Source: a virus
DNA length: 43,841 bases
Strand: one strand, 5' to 3'
IMG/VR virus record: IMGVR_UViG_3300045257_000031
Span: 1 to 43,841 of that record
In this document: positions 37,651 to 43,841 of the stretch, piece after piece
How the letters are laid out: each line of letters opens with the position of its first letter
How positions within the stretch are numbered: the first letter of the stretch is position 1
Program-made: the position numbers and the translations under genes
Notes under the pieces: model-generated
The model's input: the letters and a program-made list of their open reading frames with translations, nothing else
The model's database searches: none
Told to the model about the DNA's origin: nothing

Positions 37651-37844
37651 CAGTTTCGCACCTCCTCGATCTCGATCTCCATGTCGTCGGCAACGTCAGG
37701 AGTGATCCAGTCGAGCAGCTCTTGCCAGTCATCATCATCCTGAGACTTGTACCACTTGTTGTACAGTCGCTCAGCATGACTGCCAGGGTGCGCAGGAATG
37801 ACAACAGTCTGCGTGTTGGCAGACACAGTGACCTTCAGTTTCAT
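37650..37844 (-). CDS. Hypothetical protein
   Basis: A 64-aa acidic protein (KSQDDDDWQELLDWITPDVA, DDMEIEIEEVRN). The N-terminus is strand-like (KLKVTVSANTQTVVIP). It begins in the ATGA overlap with the primase gene. Not recognised. Confidence 0.6.
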   Translation of the reverse strand: MKLKVTVSANTQTVVIPAHPGSHAERLYNKWYKSQDDDDWQELLDWITPDVADDMEIEIEEVRN

Positions 37845-38485
37845 TTGGCAAGTCCTCTCAAGTACTCTGCACCATGCTCAAGGTACAGACTGTTGGCATC
37901 GCTGCCTTGAGGCAGCGAGATGGGAATGACTGACATTCCCACTTCCTTCTGGATCTTGTCTGACAACTGCTGCCCTGCTTGATCCCCGTGCGCGTACACG
38001 AAGACTCTGCGGAAGTCCTTCAGGATCAGTGTCCACCATGGCTTCCAGTACTGTGCACCGGTTACTCCAAGGGAGGGGAGTTGGCACAAGGCACTCAGGG
38101 TAATGGCATCCATCTCCCCCTCGGCAATATGGATGTCCAGGCTCGGACTGAAGGCGTCCTGCACACCGTAGAGAACCGCACTCTGGCTCTTCGGCTTCCA
38201 GTACTTCGGATGCCCTTGGTCCTTGCACCTATGATCTCCTATACAGCGGAACGACATGGCCACGACACCGGCATCAGTGATGTACGGTATGGCCAGTCTA
38301 CCTGTCGCTGGCTTGTGCCCCGGTATCGGATTCTCCACGAAGCCAAGTCCTCTTGAATGCGCTGTAGCTCTGTCGATCCCCCTGCCTGCCAGGTACGGTA
38401 GGGCCTTGTCGACGCTGTCCATGTACCTGGATGCCGCTATCTCCAAGGATTCTCTCTGCTCGCTGGAGAGCCTGCTTGTATCCAA
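37841..38485 (-). CDS. DNA primase, Toprim part
   Basis: A 214-aa frame starting nominally at TTG 38483-38485. It has the DnaG-type RNA polymerase core: LPYLAGRGIDRATAHSRGLG, then LAIPYITDAGVVAMSFRC, the Toprim acidic motifs IAEGEMDAITLSAL and VYAHGDQAGQQLSDKI (where the usual D-x-D is H-G-D). It should synthesise RNA primers for lagging-strand replication. The zinc-binding part lies in the overlapping frame upstream (38298-38711), shifted by one nucleotide; in most primases both are one polypeptide. An 8-bp hairpin (37899-37918) is inside. Confidence 0.8.
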   Translation of the reverse strand: MDTSRLSSEQRESLEIAASRYMDSVDKALPYLAGRGIDRATAHSRGLGFVENPIPGHKPATGRLAIPYITDAGVVAMSFRCIGDHRCKDQGHPKYWKPKSQSAVLYGVQDAFSPSLDIHIAEGEMDAITLSALCQLPSLGVTGAQYWKPWWTLILKDFRRVFVYAHGDQAGQQLSDKIQKEVGMSVIPISLPQGSDANSLYLEHGAEYLRGLAK

Positions 38486-38711
38486 GATCCTCCTTCTTCA
38501 TGATGAGCTGCACAGCGTTGCCCCTCATGCCGCATGCGTGGCAGTTGAAGGCTTGCTCTTCGGTGGTAATGACGGATGCCGAAGCATCCGTCTCACCGTG
38601 GAATGCACACTTGATCGGTCGCCAACCGCGACCGTCTTCTACTGCATCGAAGCCGTAGTGTTCAAGGATGGGACCGATGGGTAGTACGGGAAAGTCAATC
38701 GTCATCACCAT
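38298..38711 (-). CDS. DNA primase, zinc-binding part
   Basis: A 137-aa frame. Residues 1-90 are a CHC2-type primase zinc domain: IKCAFHGETDASASV, then FNCHACGMRGNAVQLIMKKE (C-x2-H...C-x2-C). From about residue 95 the sequence (HGQRRQGPTVPGRQGDRQ and on) looks out of frame, while the Toprim frame is open in parallel over 188 nt. A +1 frameshift within the overlap would give a normal two-domain primase; separate subunits are the alternative. The start is one of ATG 38711 or ATG 38705. Confidence 0.75.
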   Translation of the reverse strand: MVMTIDFPVLPIGPILEHYGFDAVEDGRGWRPIKCAFHGETDASASVITTEEQAFNCHACGMRGNAVQLIMKKEDLGYKQALQRAERILGDSGIQVHGQRRQGPTVPGRQGDRQSYSAFKRTWLRGESDTGAQASDR

Positions 38712-39096
38712 GCAGCTTCATGTGATCCTCAACGTAGGATCCGAGTTCACCATTGGAATGCTCAAGCCACTGGATACGGTTCACCATCCAGGTGAACCGG
38801 TCAAGAGTCATGAAGGCAAGGAACTTGGCGACACTCTCTTCGCCCATGCCGTCAGGCCGCATGACTACGACAGGCACATCGGTGCCAGCATTCTTGCTTG
38901 CCTGCTTGGACCACTCGACAGGATTGAAATCCCTGCGAGCCTTCACCTCGACAGCGTAGCCAGGAGTGTTGAGGATGTCCTTGCCGGGCAGTGATGCGGC
39001 AATGGACTCTGCTTCGGGGAAGACTCCTGCACCCTTGAAGAACTCGGCCACAAGGACCTGAGTACGTCGACCACGTGACACGCGACTATTTGCCAT
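38695..39096 (-). CDS. Holliday-junction-resolvase-like nuclease
   Basis: A 133-aa protein with a PD-(D/E)xK layout: RGRRTQVLVAEFFKGAG, then GKDILNTPGYAVEVKARRDF, where Asp and the E-V-K pair form the metal site, followed by WSKQA. The order and size match the archaeal-Hjc/phage resolvase and VRR-NUC group. It would cut branched DNA during replication or before packaging. Located directly upstream of the primase in the replication unit. Confidence 0.72.
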   Translation of the reverse strand: MANSRVSRGRRTQVLVAEFFKGAGVFPEAESIAASLPGKDILNTPGYAVEVKARRDFNPVEWSKQASKNAGTDVPVVVMRPDGMGEESVAKFLAFMTLDRFTWMVNRIQWLEHSNGELGSYVEDHMKLHGDDD

Positions 39097-39241
39097 CTGC
39101 CTGGTCCTTCACTTTCATAAGCTGCGCCTTGAGGCGCAGCAGGGTTTGAGGGTCTGCCATCAGAACCATGTCCAGTTCATTCTTGGTGAGCCTGACCCAG
39201 TATGGCTGAGCATACTTCCTGGAATTATAGTACAGCCTCAC
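39086..39241 (-). CDS. Hypothetical protein
   Basis: A 51-aa protein from GTG 39239-39241, 6 nt after GAAGGAG; the longer frame to 39295 overlaps the zinc protein upstream. RLYYNSRKYAQPYWVRLTKN, then ELDMVLMADPQTLLRLKAQL: a strand pair and a helix. An 8-bp hairpin (39121-39140) lies near the end. Not recognised. Confidence 0.55.
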   Translation of the reverse strand: MRLYYNSRKYAQPYWVRLTKNELDMVLMADPQTLLRLKAQLMKVKDQADGK

Positions 39242-39393
39242 CCATACTCCTTCGTCACTGGATTGAAGGTTCGAGTCCTGTCGCAGTATACGCACATGTA
39301 TACAGTCAGACCATCAAGGTCCTGATCCAGCTGGTAGACATGGTTGCCGTCCTTGCTCTTTGGGCACCTGTCAGCCAATGATCTCACCCTCAT
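39238..39393 (-). CDS. Small zinc-ribbon-like protein
   Basis: A 51-aa protein from ATG 39391-39393, or 46 aa from TTG 39376-39378. Contains ADRCPKSKDGNHVYQL and VYMCVYCDRTRTF: Cys, His and a C-x2-C, in the style of phage zinc-ribbon proteins. Ends in an overlap with the next start. Function unknown. Confidence 0.5.
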   Translation of the reverse strand: MRVRSLADRCPKSKDGNHVYQLDQDLDGLTVYMCVYCDRTRTFNPVTKEYG

Positions 39394-39577
39394 ACTTCAG
39401 GGCCAGCGCCTGAAGCGCTGGCTTGACCAGCTCCACCAGGAACTTCTCTTCGATGTCATACACTCCATCTTCGAACTTGATCCTACCGATCTCTCGACCA
39501 AAGAGGCTGATCGAATAGATCATGTGGTAATCATCGTATGCGGAGACTTCTTCAATCTCGAAGAGATCAATCTTCAT
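39371..39577 (-). CDS. Hypothetical protein
   Basis: A 68-aa protein, MKIDLFEIEEVSAYDDYHMI and a beta/alpha C-terminus (GRIKFEDGVYDIEEKF). Starts in an ATGA overlap after AAGGAGTGCACG. An 8-bp hairpin (39402-39422) is inside. Not recognised. Confidence 0.6.
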   Translation of the reverse strand: MKIDLFEIEEVSAYDDYHMIYSISLFGREIGRIKFEDGVYDIEEKFLVELVKPALQALALKYEGEIIG

Positions 39578-39666
39578 CGTGCACTCCTTATGAACATGAT
39601 GAGTATCCAGGCGAAGATACCAAGCATGATGAAGAATGGAACCAGTAGATCACCATTACCCTTCAT
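39574..39666 (-). CDS. Membrane mini-protein
   Basis: A 30-aa protein, MKGNGDLLVPFFIMLGIF followed by AWILIMFIRSAR: one membrane helix with a basic end. ATG overlaps the end of the ATPase gene and its stop overlaps the next start. Function unknown. Confidence 0.5.
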   Translation of the reverse strand: MKGNGDLLVPFFIMLGIFAWILIMFIRSAR

Positions 39667-40492
39667 CGTCTTCATCTCCTGGCGTGTAGACCTTGCTGAA
39701 GTAGTTGTCCACTTCATCCTGGGCATCCTCCATGCGGGACTGCTCAGGGATTGCTTGGAGCCTGTACGTCTTCAAGCCTGAAGGGTCTGAAGGACCATTT
39801 CGATTCTTCACTGTTGAGTACGCACCAGCAGCAGTGGTTATGATGAGTTCGGGCAGCTGATTTGCCTTGCCCATGATGGCACTCATCGGTGGACAAGGGT
39901 TGCCCTTTGCCGACTCCGAAGTGTGATGCACCGCAAGTAGGGCAGTATTCCAGTCCGCAGCAATTGCCTTCAGTTCCGGCATGACTCGCCAATAGTTCTG
40001 CTCCGCAACTCCATCATGGTCCATATTCATCAGGATATCCACTACAGTGAAGGGTGGATACTCACCGTACAGCTCACGGAAGGCTTCACCATTCATGGCG
40101 ATGTCTTCGATGGATGGCTTACTGCTGAACTCGAACCGTACCTTGGCAAACTTCTTGAGGATCATCGAGGCCTGGTGAGGCCTCTCCTCAACCATCACCT
40201 TGGCTTCAGTGATGTCTATCTCTTCGATCATCGCAATGACACGAGTGATGATCGTGAAGGTGGTACTGTCATTGCTGACGTACAGAGTAGGAACATTGAT
40301 CCTGTACACGAAGTTCAACGCAGTGATGGTCTTCATGCTGCCAGGCCCACCGGCAAGCAGGCTCACTGCTCCACGATAGAAGAGTGCCTGCTGCTTCTCG
40401 AAGACCTTGTATGGTGCCGGTAGTGGCATGGAGTTCTCCATACCTTCCATGACTGCACGCTCAAGACTCCGCAAGCGATCCCATCCAGCCAT
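39656..40492 (-). CDS. RecA-fold replicative ATPase (DnaB/RepA-like)
   Basis: A 278-aa protein. P-loop GGPGSMKT at residues 48-55, Walker B region FTVVDILMNM, sensor-like ALLAVHHTSE and MGKANQLPELIITT, as in the RepA/DnaB-type and RadA-like AAA_25 ATPases used as phage helicase or recombinase cores. The N-terminal domain of DnaB is missing, so it is either a stand-alone helicase or a loader. Located with primase, resolvase and OB-fold protein. Asp/Glu-rich C-terminus. Confidence 0.8.
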   Translation of the reverse strand: MAGWDRLRSLERAVMEGMENSMPLPAPYKVFEKQQALFYRGAVSLLAGGPGSMKTITALNFVYRINVPTLYVSNDSTTFTIITRVIAMIEEIDITEAKVMVEERPHQASMILKKFAKVRFEFSSKPSIEDIAMNGEAFRELYGEYPPFTVVDILMNMDHDGVAEQNYWRVMPELKAIAADWNTALLAVHHTSESAKGNPCPPMSAIMGKANQLPELIITTAAGAYSTVKNRNGPSDPSGLKTYRLQAIPEQSRMEDAQDEVDNYFSKVYTPGDEDDEG

Positions 40493-40646
40493 AGATTGCG
40501 TGCATCAGCTCATCGTACTCGGGATACTCTTCAGGCCTGTAGTCGACGGTGTAGAAGAGTGATGATGCAAGGCAGCTCGCGTCTAGATGGTTCCACTCAA
40601 GCCACACATTGCCATCCTGATCGACCAGGCGAAGAGACTTGGCCAT
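40461..40646 (-). CDS. Small hypothetical protein
   Basis: A 61-aa acidic protein from ATG 40644-40646 after GGGAG; an upstream start is in the neighbour. VDQDGNVWLEWNHLDASCLA, then DYRPEEYPEYDELMHAIYGW. Overlaps the start of the ATPase gene by 32 nt. Not recognised. Confidence 0.55.
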   Translation of the reverse strand: MAKSLRLVDQDGNVWLEWNHLDASCLASSLFYTVDYRPEEYPEYDELMHAIYGWMGSLAES

Positions 40647-40648
40647 AT

Positions 40649-40810
40649 CTACTCCCACTTCTTGATCTCATCATTGAGGTCGCCAAGCACGCCTTCGCCT
40701 GGGCCGTATCCATCAAGGCACTCAAGAACTCCGGCAACCTCATCCTTGGAGAAGATCACAGCAACGCGACCGTAGGGAGAGCTGCTGTCGAAGATGTACA
40801 TGCTGTCCAT
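40649..40810 (-). CDS. Small hypothetical protein
   Basis: A 53-aa protein from ATG 40808-40810 after GGGAGTGAGC. IFDSSSPYGRVAVIFSKDE, then a helix and an acidic end. It ends 3 nt before the next start. Not recognised. Confidence 0.55.
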   Translation of the reverse strand: MDSMYIFDSSSPYGRVAVIFSKDEVAGVLECLDGYGPGEGVLGDLNDEIKKWE

Positions 40811-40824
40811 GCTCACTCCCAGAA

Positions 40825-40848
40825 AGGGGAGTCCCGAAGGACTCCCCT
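40825..40848 (-). terminator. Intergenic hairpin after the OB-fold gene
   Basis: Perfect 10-bp stem AGGGGAGTCC/GGACTCCCCT with a CGAA tetraloop, 9 nt downstream of the leftward gene ending at 40857. Likely sets a higher level for the upstream ssDNA-binding candidate than for the genes after it. Confidence 0.7.
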
Positions 40849-40856
40849 CTTGAATG

Positions 40857-41288
40857 CTAGTTGGTCGGGGGAATCAGACGAGCCTGGAACAGATGAGCAT
40901 TGTTCCCAGGCTTGCCAGGGATCCGCTTGATAGCCAGAGTCCAGCCGACAGTCAGATCAGACAGCTCAGCCTCAACCAGTGCATCGGCGATGGCCTTGAA
41001 CTGGCCAGGCTTCTGAAGGTAGATGGACCACTTGGCGCCATCCGCACAAGTGATGTTCACCTTGACACTGGTGGTCTCCTTCTGGCCTTGAGCTGGCTTC
41101 AGCTCCACACCAGTGCTGTCGATGATGGCAGGCACATAGAACTTGTTCTCGCGAGTGAACGGCTCACCCACGTAGTCGATGACACCGGCGACACCAGAGC
41201 CGATGGCCTCGAACTTGAAGGCAGGCAGCTTCTCGCCGCTGTCGACAGCGGCTGCACCGAGCTGGGCATACAGAGGATTGATCGGCAC
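40857..41288 (-). CDS. OB-fold-like ssDNA-binding protein candidate
   Basis: A 143-aa protein, beta-rich throughout (FKFEAIGSGVAGVIDYVG, VKVNITCADGAKWSIYLQKP), with strand spacing like an OB fold and a closing conserved block (PGQFKAIADALVEAELSDLT). Small proteins of this kind next to a Cas4-type exonuclease and a helicase in actinobacteriophages are usually single-strand binders. No acidic tip is visible at the C-terminus (ARLIPPTN), so partner recruitment differs from bacterial SSB. Confidence 0.5.
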   Translation of the reverse strand: MPINPLYAQLGAAAVDSGEKLPAFKFEAIGSGVAGVIDYVGEPFTRENKFYVPAIIDSTGVELKPAQGQKETTSVKVNITCADGAKWSIYLQKPGQFKAIADALVEAELSDLTVGWTLAIKRIPGKPGNNAHLFQARLIPPTN

Positions 41289-41290
41289 TC

Positions 41291-41494
41291 TTACTTCTCC
41301 TTCAGGGAAAGAACGATTCGGTGATGTGCGATGAAGCCTACTTCGCGCACAAGGTTGTCAACCTGGGCATCGCTCATGCTGGCGATGTCAACGTCGTCAT
41401 GCTCCCACACGAAGCAGCTGACAGTGTCGTGGGTCCAAGTGTCCATCACTTGAGCCGAAAGCTCAAGTGCCAACTTCTCAGCTAAAGAAGTCAT
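41291..41494 (-). CDS. Small hypothetical protein
   Basis: A 67-aa protein, starts in the overlap with the end of its neighbour. Helical (LAEKLALELSAQVMDTW, MSDAQVDNLVREVGFIAHHR). A 9-bp hairpin (41447-41469) covers the first Ala-Leu-rich helix codons. Not recognised. Confidence 0.6.
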   Translation of the reverse strand: MTSLAEKLALELSAQVMDTWTHDTVSCFVWEHDDVDIASMSDAQVDNLVREVGFIAHHRIVLSLKEK

Positions 41495-42065
41495 CGAGTC
41501 CTCCAGTTGCGATCTTCTTGAACTCTGTGCCAGCCACGGTCACCTTGGCCCCGACAGGCTTGATCTCAGCATCGATGCCAGGTCGGGGCTTGCCTTCCTC
41601 CCAGGGCTTCTGCTGCACGGTCTCAGGCTGCCTGTTCCAGGGCCTGGGAGGGGCCACAGCAGCCTCCACGCTACCCGGCTGGATAGTTCCCTCGGGCTCC
41701 TGCTGGGAGGCCGCCTGAATGGCGGCCTCTACGGTCATCGTCTTAAGGATCTTGCCTCCCAGCTCGGACTTGATCAGCTCCTCGGCTGAATAGTCCGGGT
41801 CACCACCGAGCATGGACACGATGCCGCGACGATCAGATTCGCTGAGAGATCGCTCATGCTTGGCTGGCTCGGCTGCATCTCCAGGGTTGGCATGTCCATG
41901 GTTCACTGCGCCGATGAGTGCGGCACCAGTCTGGCCCAGCTTGAGCGCGAGACTGTCATCCATGTCATCGAGTAGGGACATGAGTCCCTTGCTGCTGGCT
42001 GACATGATCTTAAGATTCACGTAGGCATACTGCGCTGTGGGAATCCGGAACTCTACCTCGTACAT
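41478..42065 (-). CDS. Hypothetical replication-region protein
   Basis: A 195-aa protein. N-terminal beta/alpha region (YEVEFRIPTAQYAYVNLKIM), central helix, a Pro-rich stretch (APPRPWNRQPETVQQKPWEE) and an acidic C-terminal tip GLDDFFS. That acidic and aromatic tip, D-D-F-F, resembles protein-recruiting tails of SSB-type proteins, so this may be an SSB or recombination mediator in place of the protein above. A 9-bp hairpin (41707-41729) is inside. Not recognised as a family. Confidence 0.55.
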   Translation of the reverse strand: MYEVEFRIPTAQYAYVNLKIMSASSKGLMSLLDDMDDSLALKLGQTGAALIGAVNHGHANPGDAAEPAKHERSLSESDRRGIVSMLGGDPDYSAEELIKSELGGKILKTMTVEAAIQAASQQEPEGTIQPGSVEAAVAPPRPWNRQPETVQQKPWEEGKPRPGIDAEIKPVGAKVTVAGTEFKKIATGGLDDFFS

Positions 42066-42211
42066 CAGTTCCCCTTCGGGATGTGCAGTGCCCAGAAGAT
42101 CAGGCGTTCCTGCTGTGACTTGGTCAGCATGTCGGCGACCAGGATGTCATGGTTCTCGTAGTCCTTCAGGATCTTCTTCAGCTTCCTGTAGCCGCTGTGC
42201 CGGTAGCTCAA
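42065..42211 (-). CDS. Small basic protein
   Basis: A 48-aa protein from TTG 42209-42211, which overlaps the exonuclease stop (TTGA). YRHSGYRKLKKILKDYENHD, then a helix; basic and helical, so possibly nucleic-acid binding. Not recognised. Confidence 0.5.
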   Translation of the reverse strand: MSYRHSGYRKLKKILKDYENHDILVADMLTKSQQERLIFWALHIPKGN

Positions 42212-43023
42212 AACGGATAACCTCCATCTTTCTCGACAGTATCAAAGTACTTGGTCCGGGCCGTAAGCCCGGACTGTAGCTTGCAGTTCGGCTTCTGCTC
42301 GCAGAACTTGCATGCGAACTCGGGCATGGCAGGGAAGATCTTCTTAGCGATCCGCTCTTCCACTTCATGGAACTTGGCACCCATCGACTCGGGTGTCTCC
42401 TTCAGTTCCACCTTGCGGACTGGATCCTTGTACAGGCCAGGCTTGAGCATGGCCCATAGTCCGACCCACTCACCACGATTAACGACAGCTGCATGCCGCC
42501 GACTCACTTCGAGTAGAGCATTGTACGTCTCAAGCTGCAAGGCGTTCTTCGGCTTGGCTCCAGTCTTCCAGTCAAGGATCACTGGGCCATGCTTCCTGTG
42601 TTCACCGAGTACATCAGGGAAGCCCTTGATGGGCAGTGAGCAGCCCGGCAGATAGCCGGTGATGTCAGGCTCAACTTCCCAGACTTCAACGTCCTGGAGG
42701 ATCGTCAGCGCCGTTTCGACGCATGCTTCAGCGTGCTTGAGTGCAACTTCTTCGATGAGGGGAGCCTCTTGGTTCCCCGAGTAGAGCCACTTCGATGTGT
42801 CAGCTTCGATGAGCTGAAGCTTTTCAACTTCACTGATGAAGAGTGACTCGACCGAGACTTCGCTTCCGCCGAGATGCAGTTCGATGTAACTGTGAACAGC
42901 AGTGCCAATAGCAAAATACCAGGCAGGTAGCGCCTCAGCATGCTTGACCCTTCCCAGGTAGTACCTTCTAGGGCATCCATTGTAAGTGTTCAGACTTGAG
43001 AAGCTCAGGTGTTCAATGGTCAT
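42208..43023 (-). CDS. Cas4-family RecB-like exonuclease
   Basis: A 271-aa PD-(D/E)xK nuclease. Motifs in order: LSFSSLNTYNGCPRRYYLG (Cys17, first iron-sulphur ligand), TAVHSYIE (His), KGFPDVLGE and VILDWKTG (metal-binding D...D-x-K), QLETYNALLE, and the C-terminal Cys cluster ACKFCEQKPNC. This is the Cas4/AddB-like iron-sulphur exonuclease layout. No cas1/cas2 or CRISPR array is present; such stand-alone genes are common in actinobacteriophages and act in recombination or host DNA degradation. An 8-bp hairpin (42254-42274) falls at the Cys-cluster end. Confidence 0.85.
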   Translation of the reverse strand: MTIEHLSFSSLNTYNGCPRRYYLGRVKHAEALPAWYFAIGTAVHSYIELHLGGSEVSVESLFISEVEKLQLIEADTSKWLYSGNQEAPLIEEVALKHAEACVETALTILQDVEVWEVEPDITGYLPGCSLPIKGFPDVLGEHRKHGPVILDWKTGAKPKNALQLETYNALLEVSRRHAAVVNRGEWVGLWAMLKPGLYKDPVRKVELKETPESMGAKFHEVEERIAKKIFPAMPEFACKFCEQKPNCKLQSGLTARTKYFDTVEKDGGYPF

Positions 43024-43505
43024 ACACTAATGTTAGCAGACAAACGCGCTGCCTTACGGGCAGCGCTTCTCCTGGCAGTGAACTGATCAGCGGTGGCCTT
43101 CGTACATTGAAGGCATCGTGTTGACCCCTTCCAGAAGACAAGATCATTGACTGTCAGGATTGGATGCCTGACAGTCTGACCCATGCACTCCCCTCTATTG
43201 ATCATGAATGCTCCCTGTTCCTCGCTTGGAAGCTGGTACTTCCGAACGGGGGAAGGGACGAGGGTCAACTTGCCAGGCAGGATGCCACCACGAATGGATT
43301 CCATCCTGTCATCCATCGTTGCGAAGTCCAGGCAGTGCTTGACCACTGGACAGGTTCGGCAGTATGTGGCAATGGCCCTCTCATTGAGGGCCACATCATT
43401 CATGGACTTCGACTTGAAGTCGAAGTCTTCTGGATACTCAGCATCCTTGCAGGATGCATATGTACTCCAGTCGTTCCCATCTATGGTTCTATCCGACGTG
43501 ATCAC
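43020..43505 (-). CDS. WhiB-like iron-sulphur transcription regulator
   Basis: A 161-aa protein from GTG 43503-43505, after AGGAAGA. Four Cys that bind a [4Fe-4S] cluster: YASCKD (Cys19), ATYCRTCPVVKHC (Cys49, 52, 58), then MESIRGGILP in place of the G-V/I-W-G-G turn and a basic tail. WhiB proteins are found only in actinobacteria and their phages and bind the principal sigma factor. This one is longer than usual: a second part with a C-x2-C (RCLQCTKATADQ) and a basic Ala-rich end. Phage WhiBs can block host WhiB function. An 8-bp hairpin (43046-43066) is inside the 3' end. Confidence 0.9.
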   Translation of the reverse strand: MITSDRTIDGNDWSTYASCKDAEYPEDFDFKSKSMNDVALNERAIATYCRTCPVVKHCLDFATMDDRMESIRGGILPGKLTLVPSPVRKYQLPSEEQGAFMINRGECMGQTVRHPILTVNDLVFWKGSTRCLQCTKATADQFTARRSAARKAARLSANISV

Positions 43506-43714
43506 TCTTCCTATCTATATGGATCAGGGAGGCCCTTCAGGGGCCTCCCCTATCTTGACCTCTTACCGCTTGGCTTCTGTCTATCTTATCTGCTTGGGAG
43601 CCCCTTTCGGGGGCTCCTCACCTGGACTTCTTCCAGGCTTTCTCTCGGCTGCGCCTCGAAGTCTAGTCGAGATCCAGGATCAGAAGCAAGCTGTGGTGGT
43701 CACCCCTTCACTCT
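43506..43714. other. Non-coding hairpin array upstream of whiB
   Basis: With bases 1-160 this makes a 369-bp stretch between unit F and the whiB gene. It holds hairpins GGGAGGCCC/GGGCCTCCC (43527-43549), GGAGCCCC/GGGGCTCC (43597-43617), CCTGGA/TCCAGG (43621-43637), then those at 15-34, 86-103 and 152-171. One reverse copy of AACGGGGGAA lies at 43714-43723. Only very short ORFs exist (one of 24 codons from ATG at 60, leftward). A likely place for promoters of unit E, or for replication or packaging signals. Confidence 0.5.
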
Positions 43715-43841
43715 TCCCCCGTTCCATGGGCAGCCCCGTAGGGCTGCCTTACTTGACTGACTCTGCGTTGACATGTTCACGATTGCAGAAGTCCTGGAAG
43801 GGCCCCCTGAGGGGCCCGGCTAGCAGTCTGGATAGATTGCC
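43715..43841. repeat. Direct terminal repeat, right copy
   Basis: Identical to bases 1-127. See the left copy; the two represent the same DNA once the circle is closed. Confidence 0.95.

Noticed and set aside
42208-43023. Cas4-like gene as part of a CRISPR system
   Set aside because: No cas1, cas2 or effector genes and no direct-repeat array are present; stand-alone Cas4-type exonucleases are usual in these phages.

Overview
The window is a closed double-stranded DNA phage genome. Bases 1-127 are repeated exactly at 43715-43841, so the unique circle is 43,714 bp; the 127-bp overlap is what a k-mer assembler leaves on a circular or circularly permuted molecule. The host is probably an actinobacterium: the phage encodes a WhiB-like iron-sulphur regulator, a Cas4-type exonuclease and a DUF1003 membrane protein, uses many GTG/TTG starts, and has a perfect CRP/GlxR-type operator. 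Gene content (N4-gp56-like capsid, portal, several internal-virion-like proteins, no recognisable tape measure or tail sheath/tube) points to a short-tailed phage. I see no integrase, so it is probably lytic.

Layout. (A) 769-2775, rightward: metallophosphoesterase, two tandem Cys/His mini-proteins, a sigma-like region-4 protein and a coiled-coil protein. (B) 8183-2827, leftward: about 17 small unknown genes, including a lipoprotein, two tandem membrane mini-proteins, a pair of paralogues separated by a structured leader, and a helix-turn-helix protein. (C) 8184-9640: 1.46 kb without a convincing gene, holding a possible structured leader RNA, operator-like palindromes, a CRP/GlxR site and strong hairpins. 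(D) 9641-35527, rightward late operon: terminase, DUF1003 membrane protein, endolysin, portal, accessory and internal virion proteins (1647 aa, NlpC/P60 and its paralogue), two tRNAs, scaffold, major capsid, fibres, adaptor, large tail protein and small membrane proteins, closed by a canonical terminator at 35540-35566. (E) 43505-35577, leftward: WhiB, Cas4-like exonuclease, OB-fold-like protein, RecA-fold ATPase, Holliday-junction-resolvase-like nuclease, primase split over two frames, and many zinc-binding mini-proteins. (F) 770-161, leftward: three more small genes ahead of a hairpin array that crosses the window ends.

The genes work as a usual lytic programme. Unit E supplies a partial replication and recombination set that needs a host polymerase; units A, B and F are probably early host-takeover functions; unit D builds virions and lyses the cell.

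Three things stand out. First, short perfect hairpins (8-11 bp stem, mostly 3-6 nt loop) occur at far above chance, mostly inside coding sequence: I found about 57 by eye where about 3 are expected. Second, the decamer AACGGGGGAA has six exact copies where about 0.1 is expected. Third, the phage carries about 14 Cys-rich mini-proteins. All gene assignments come from reading motifs by eye; no homology search was possible.
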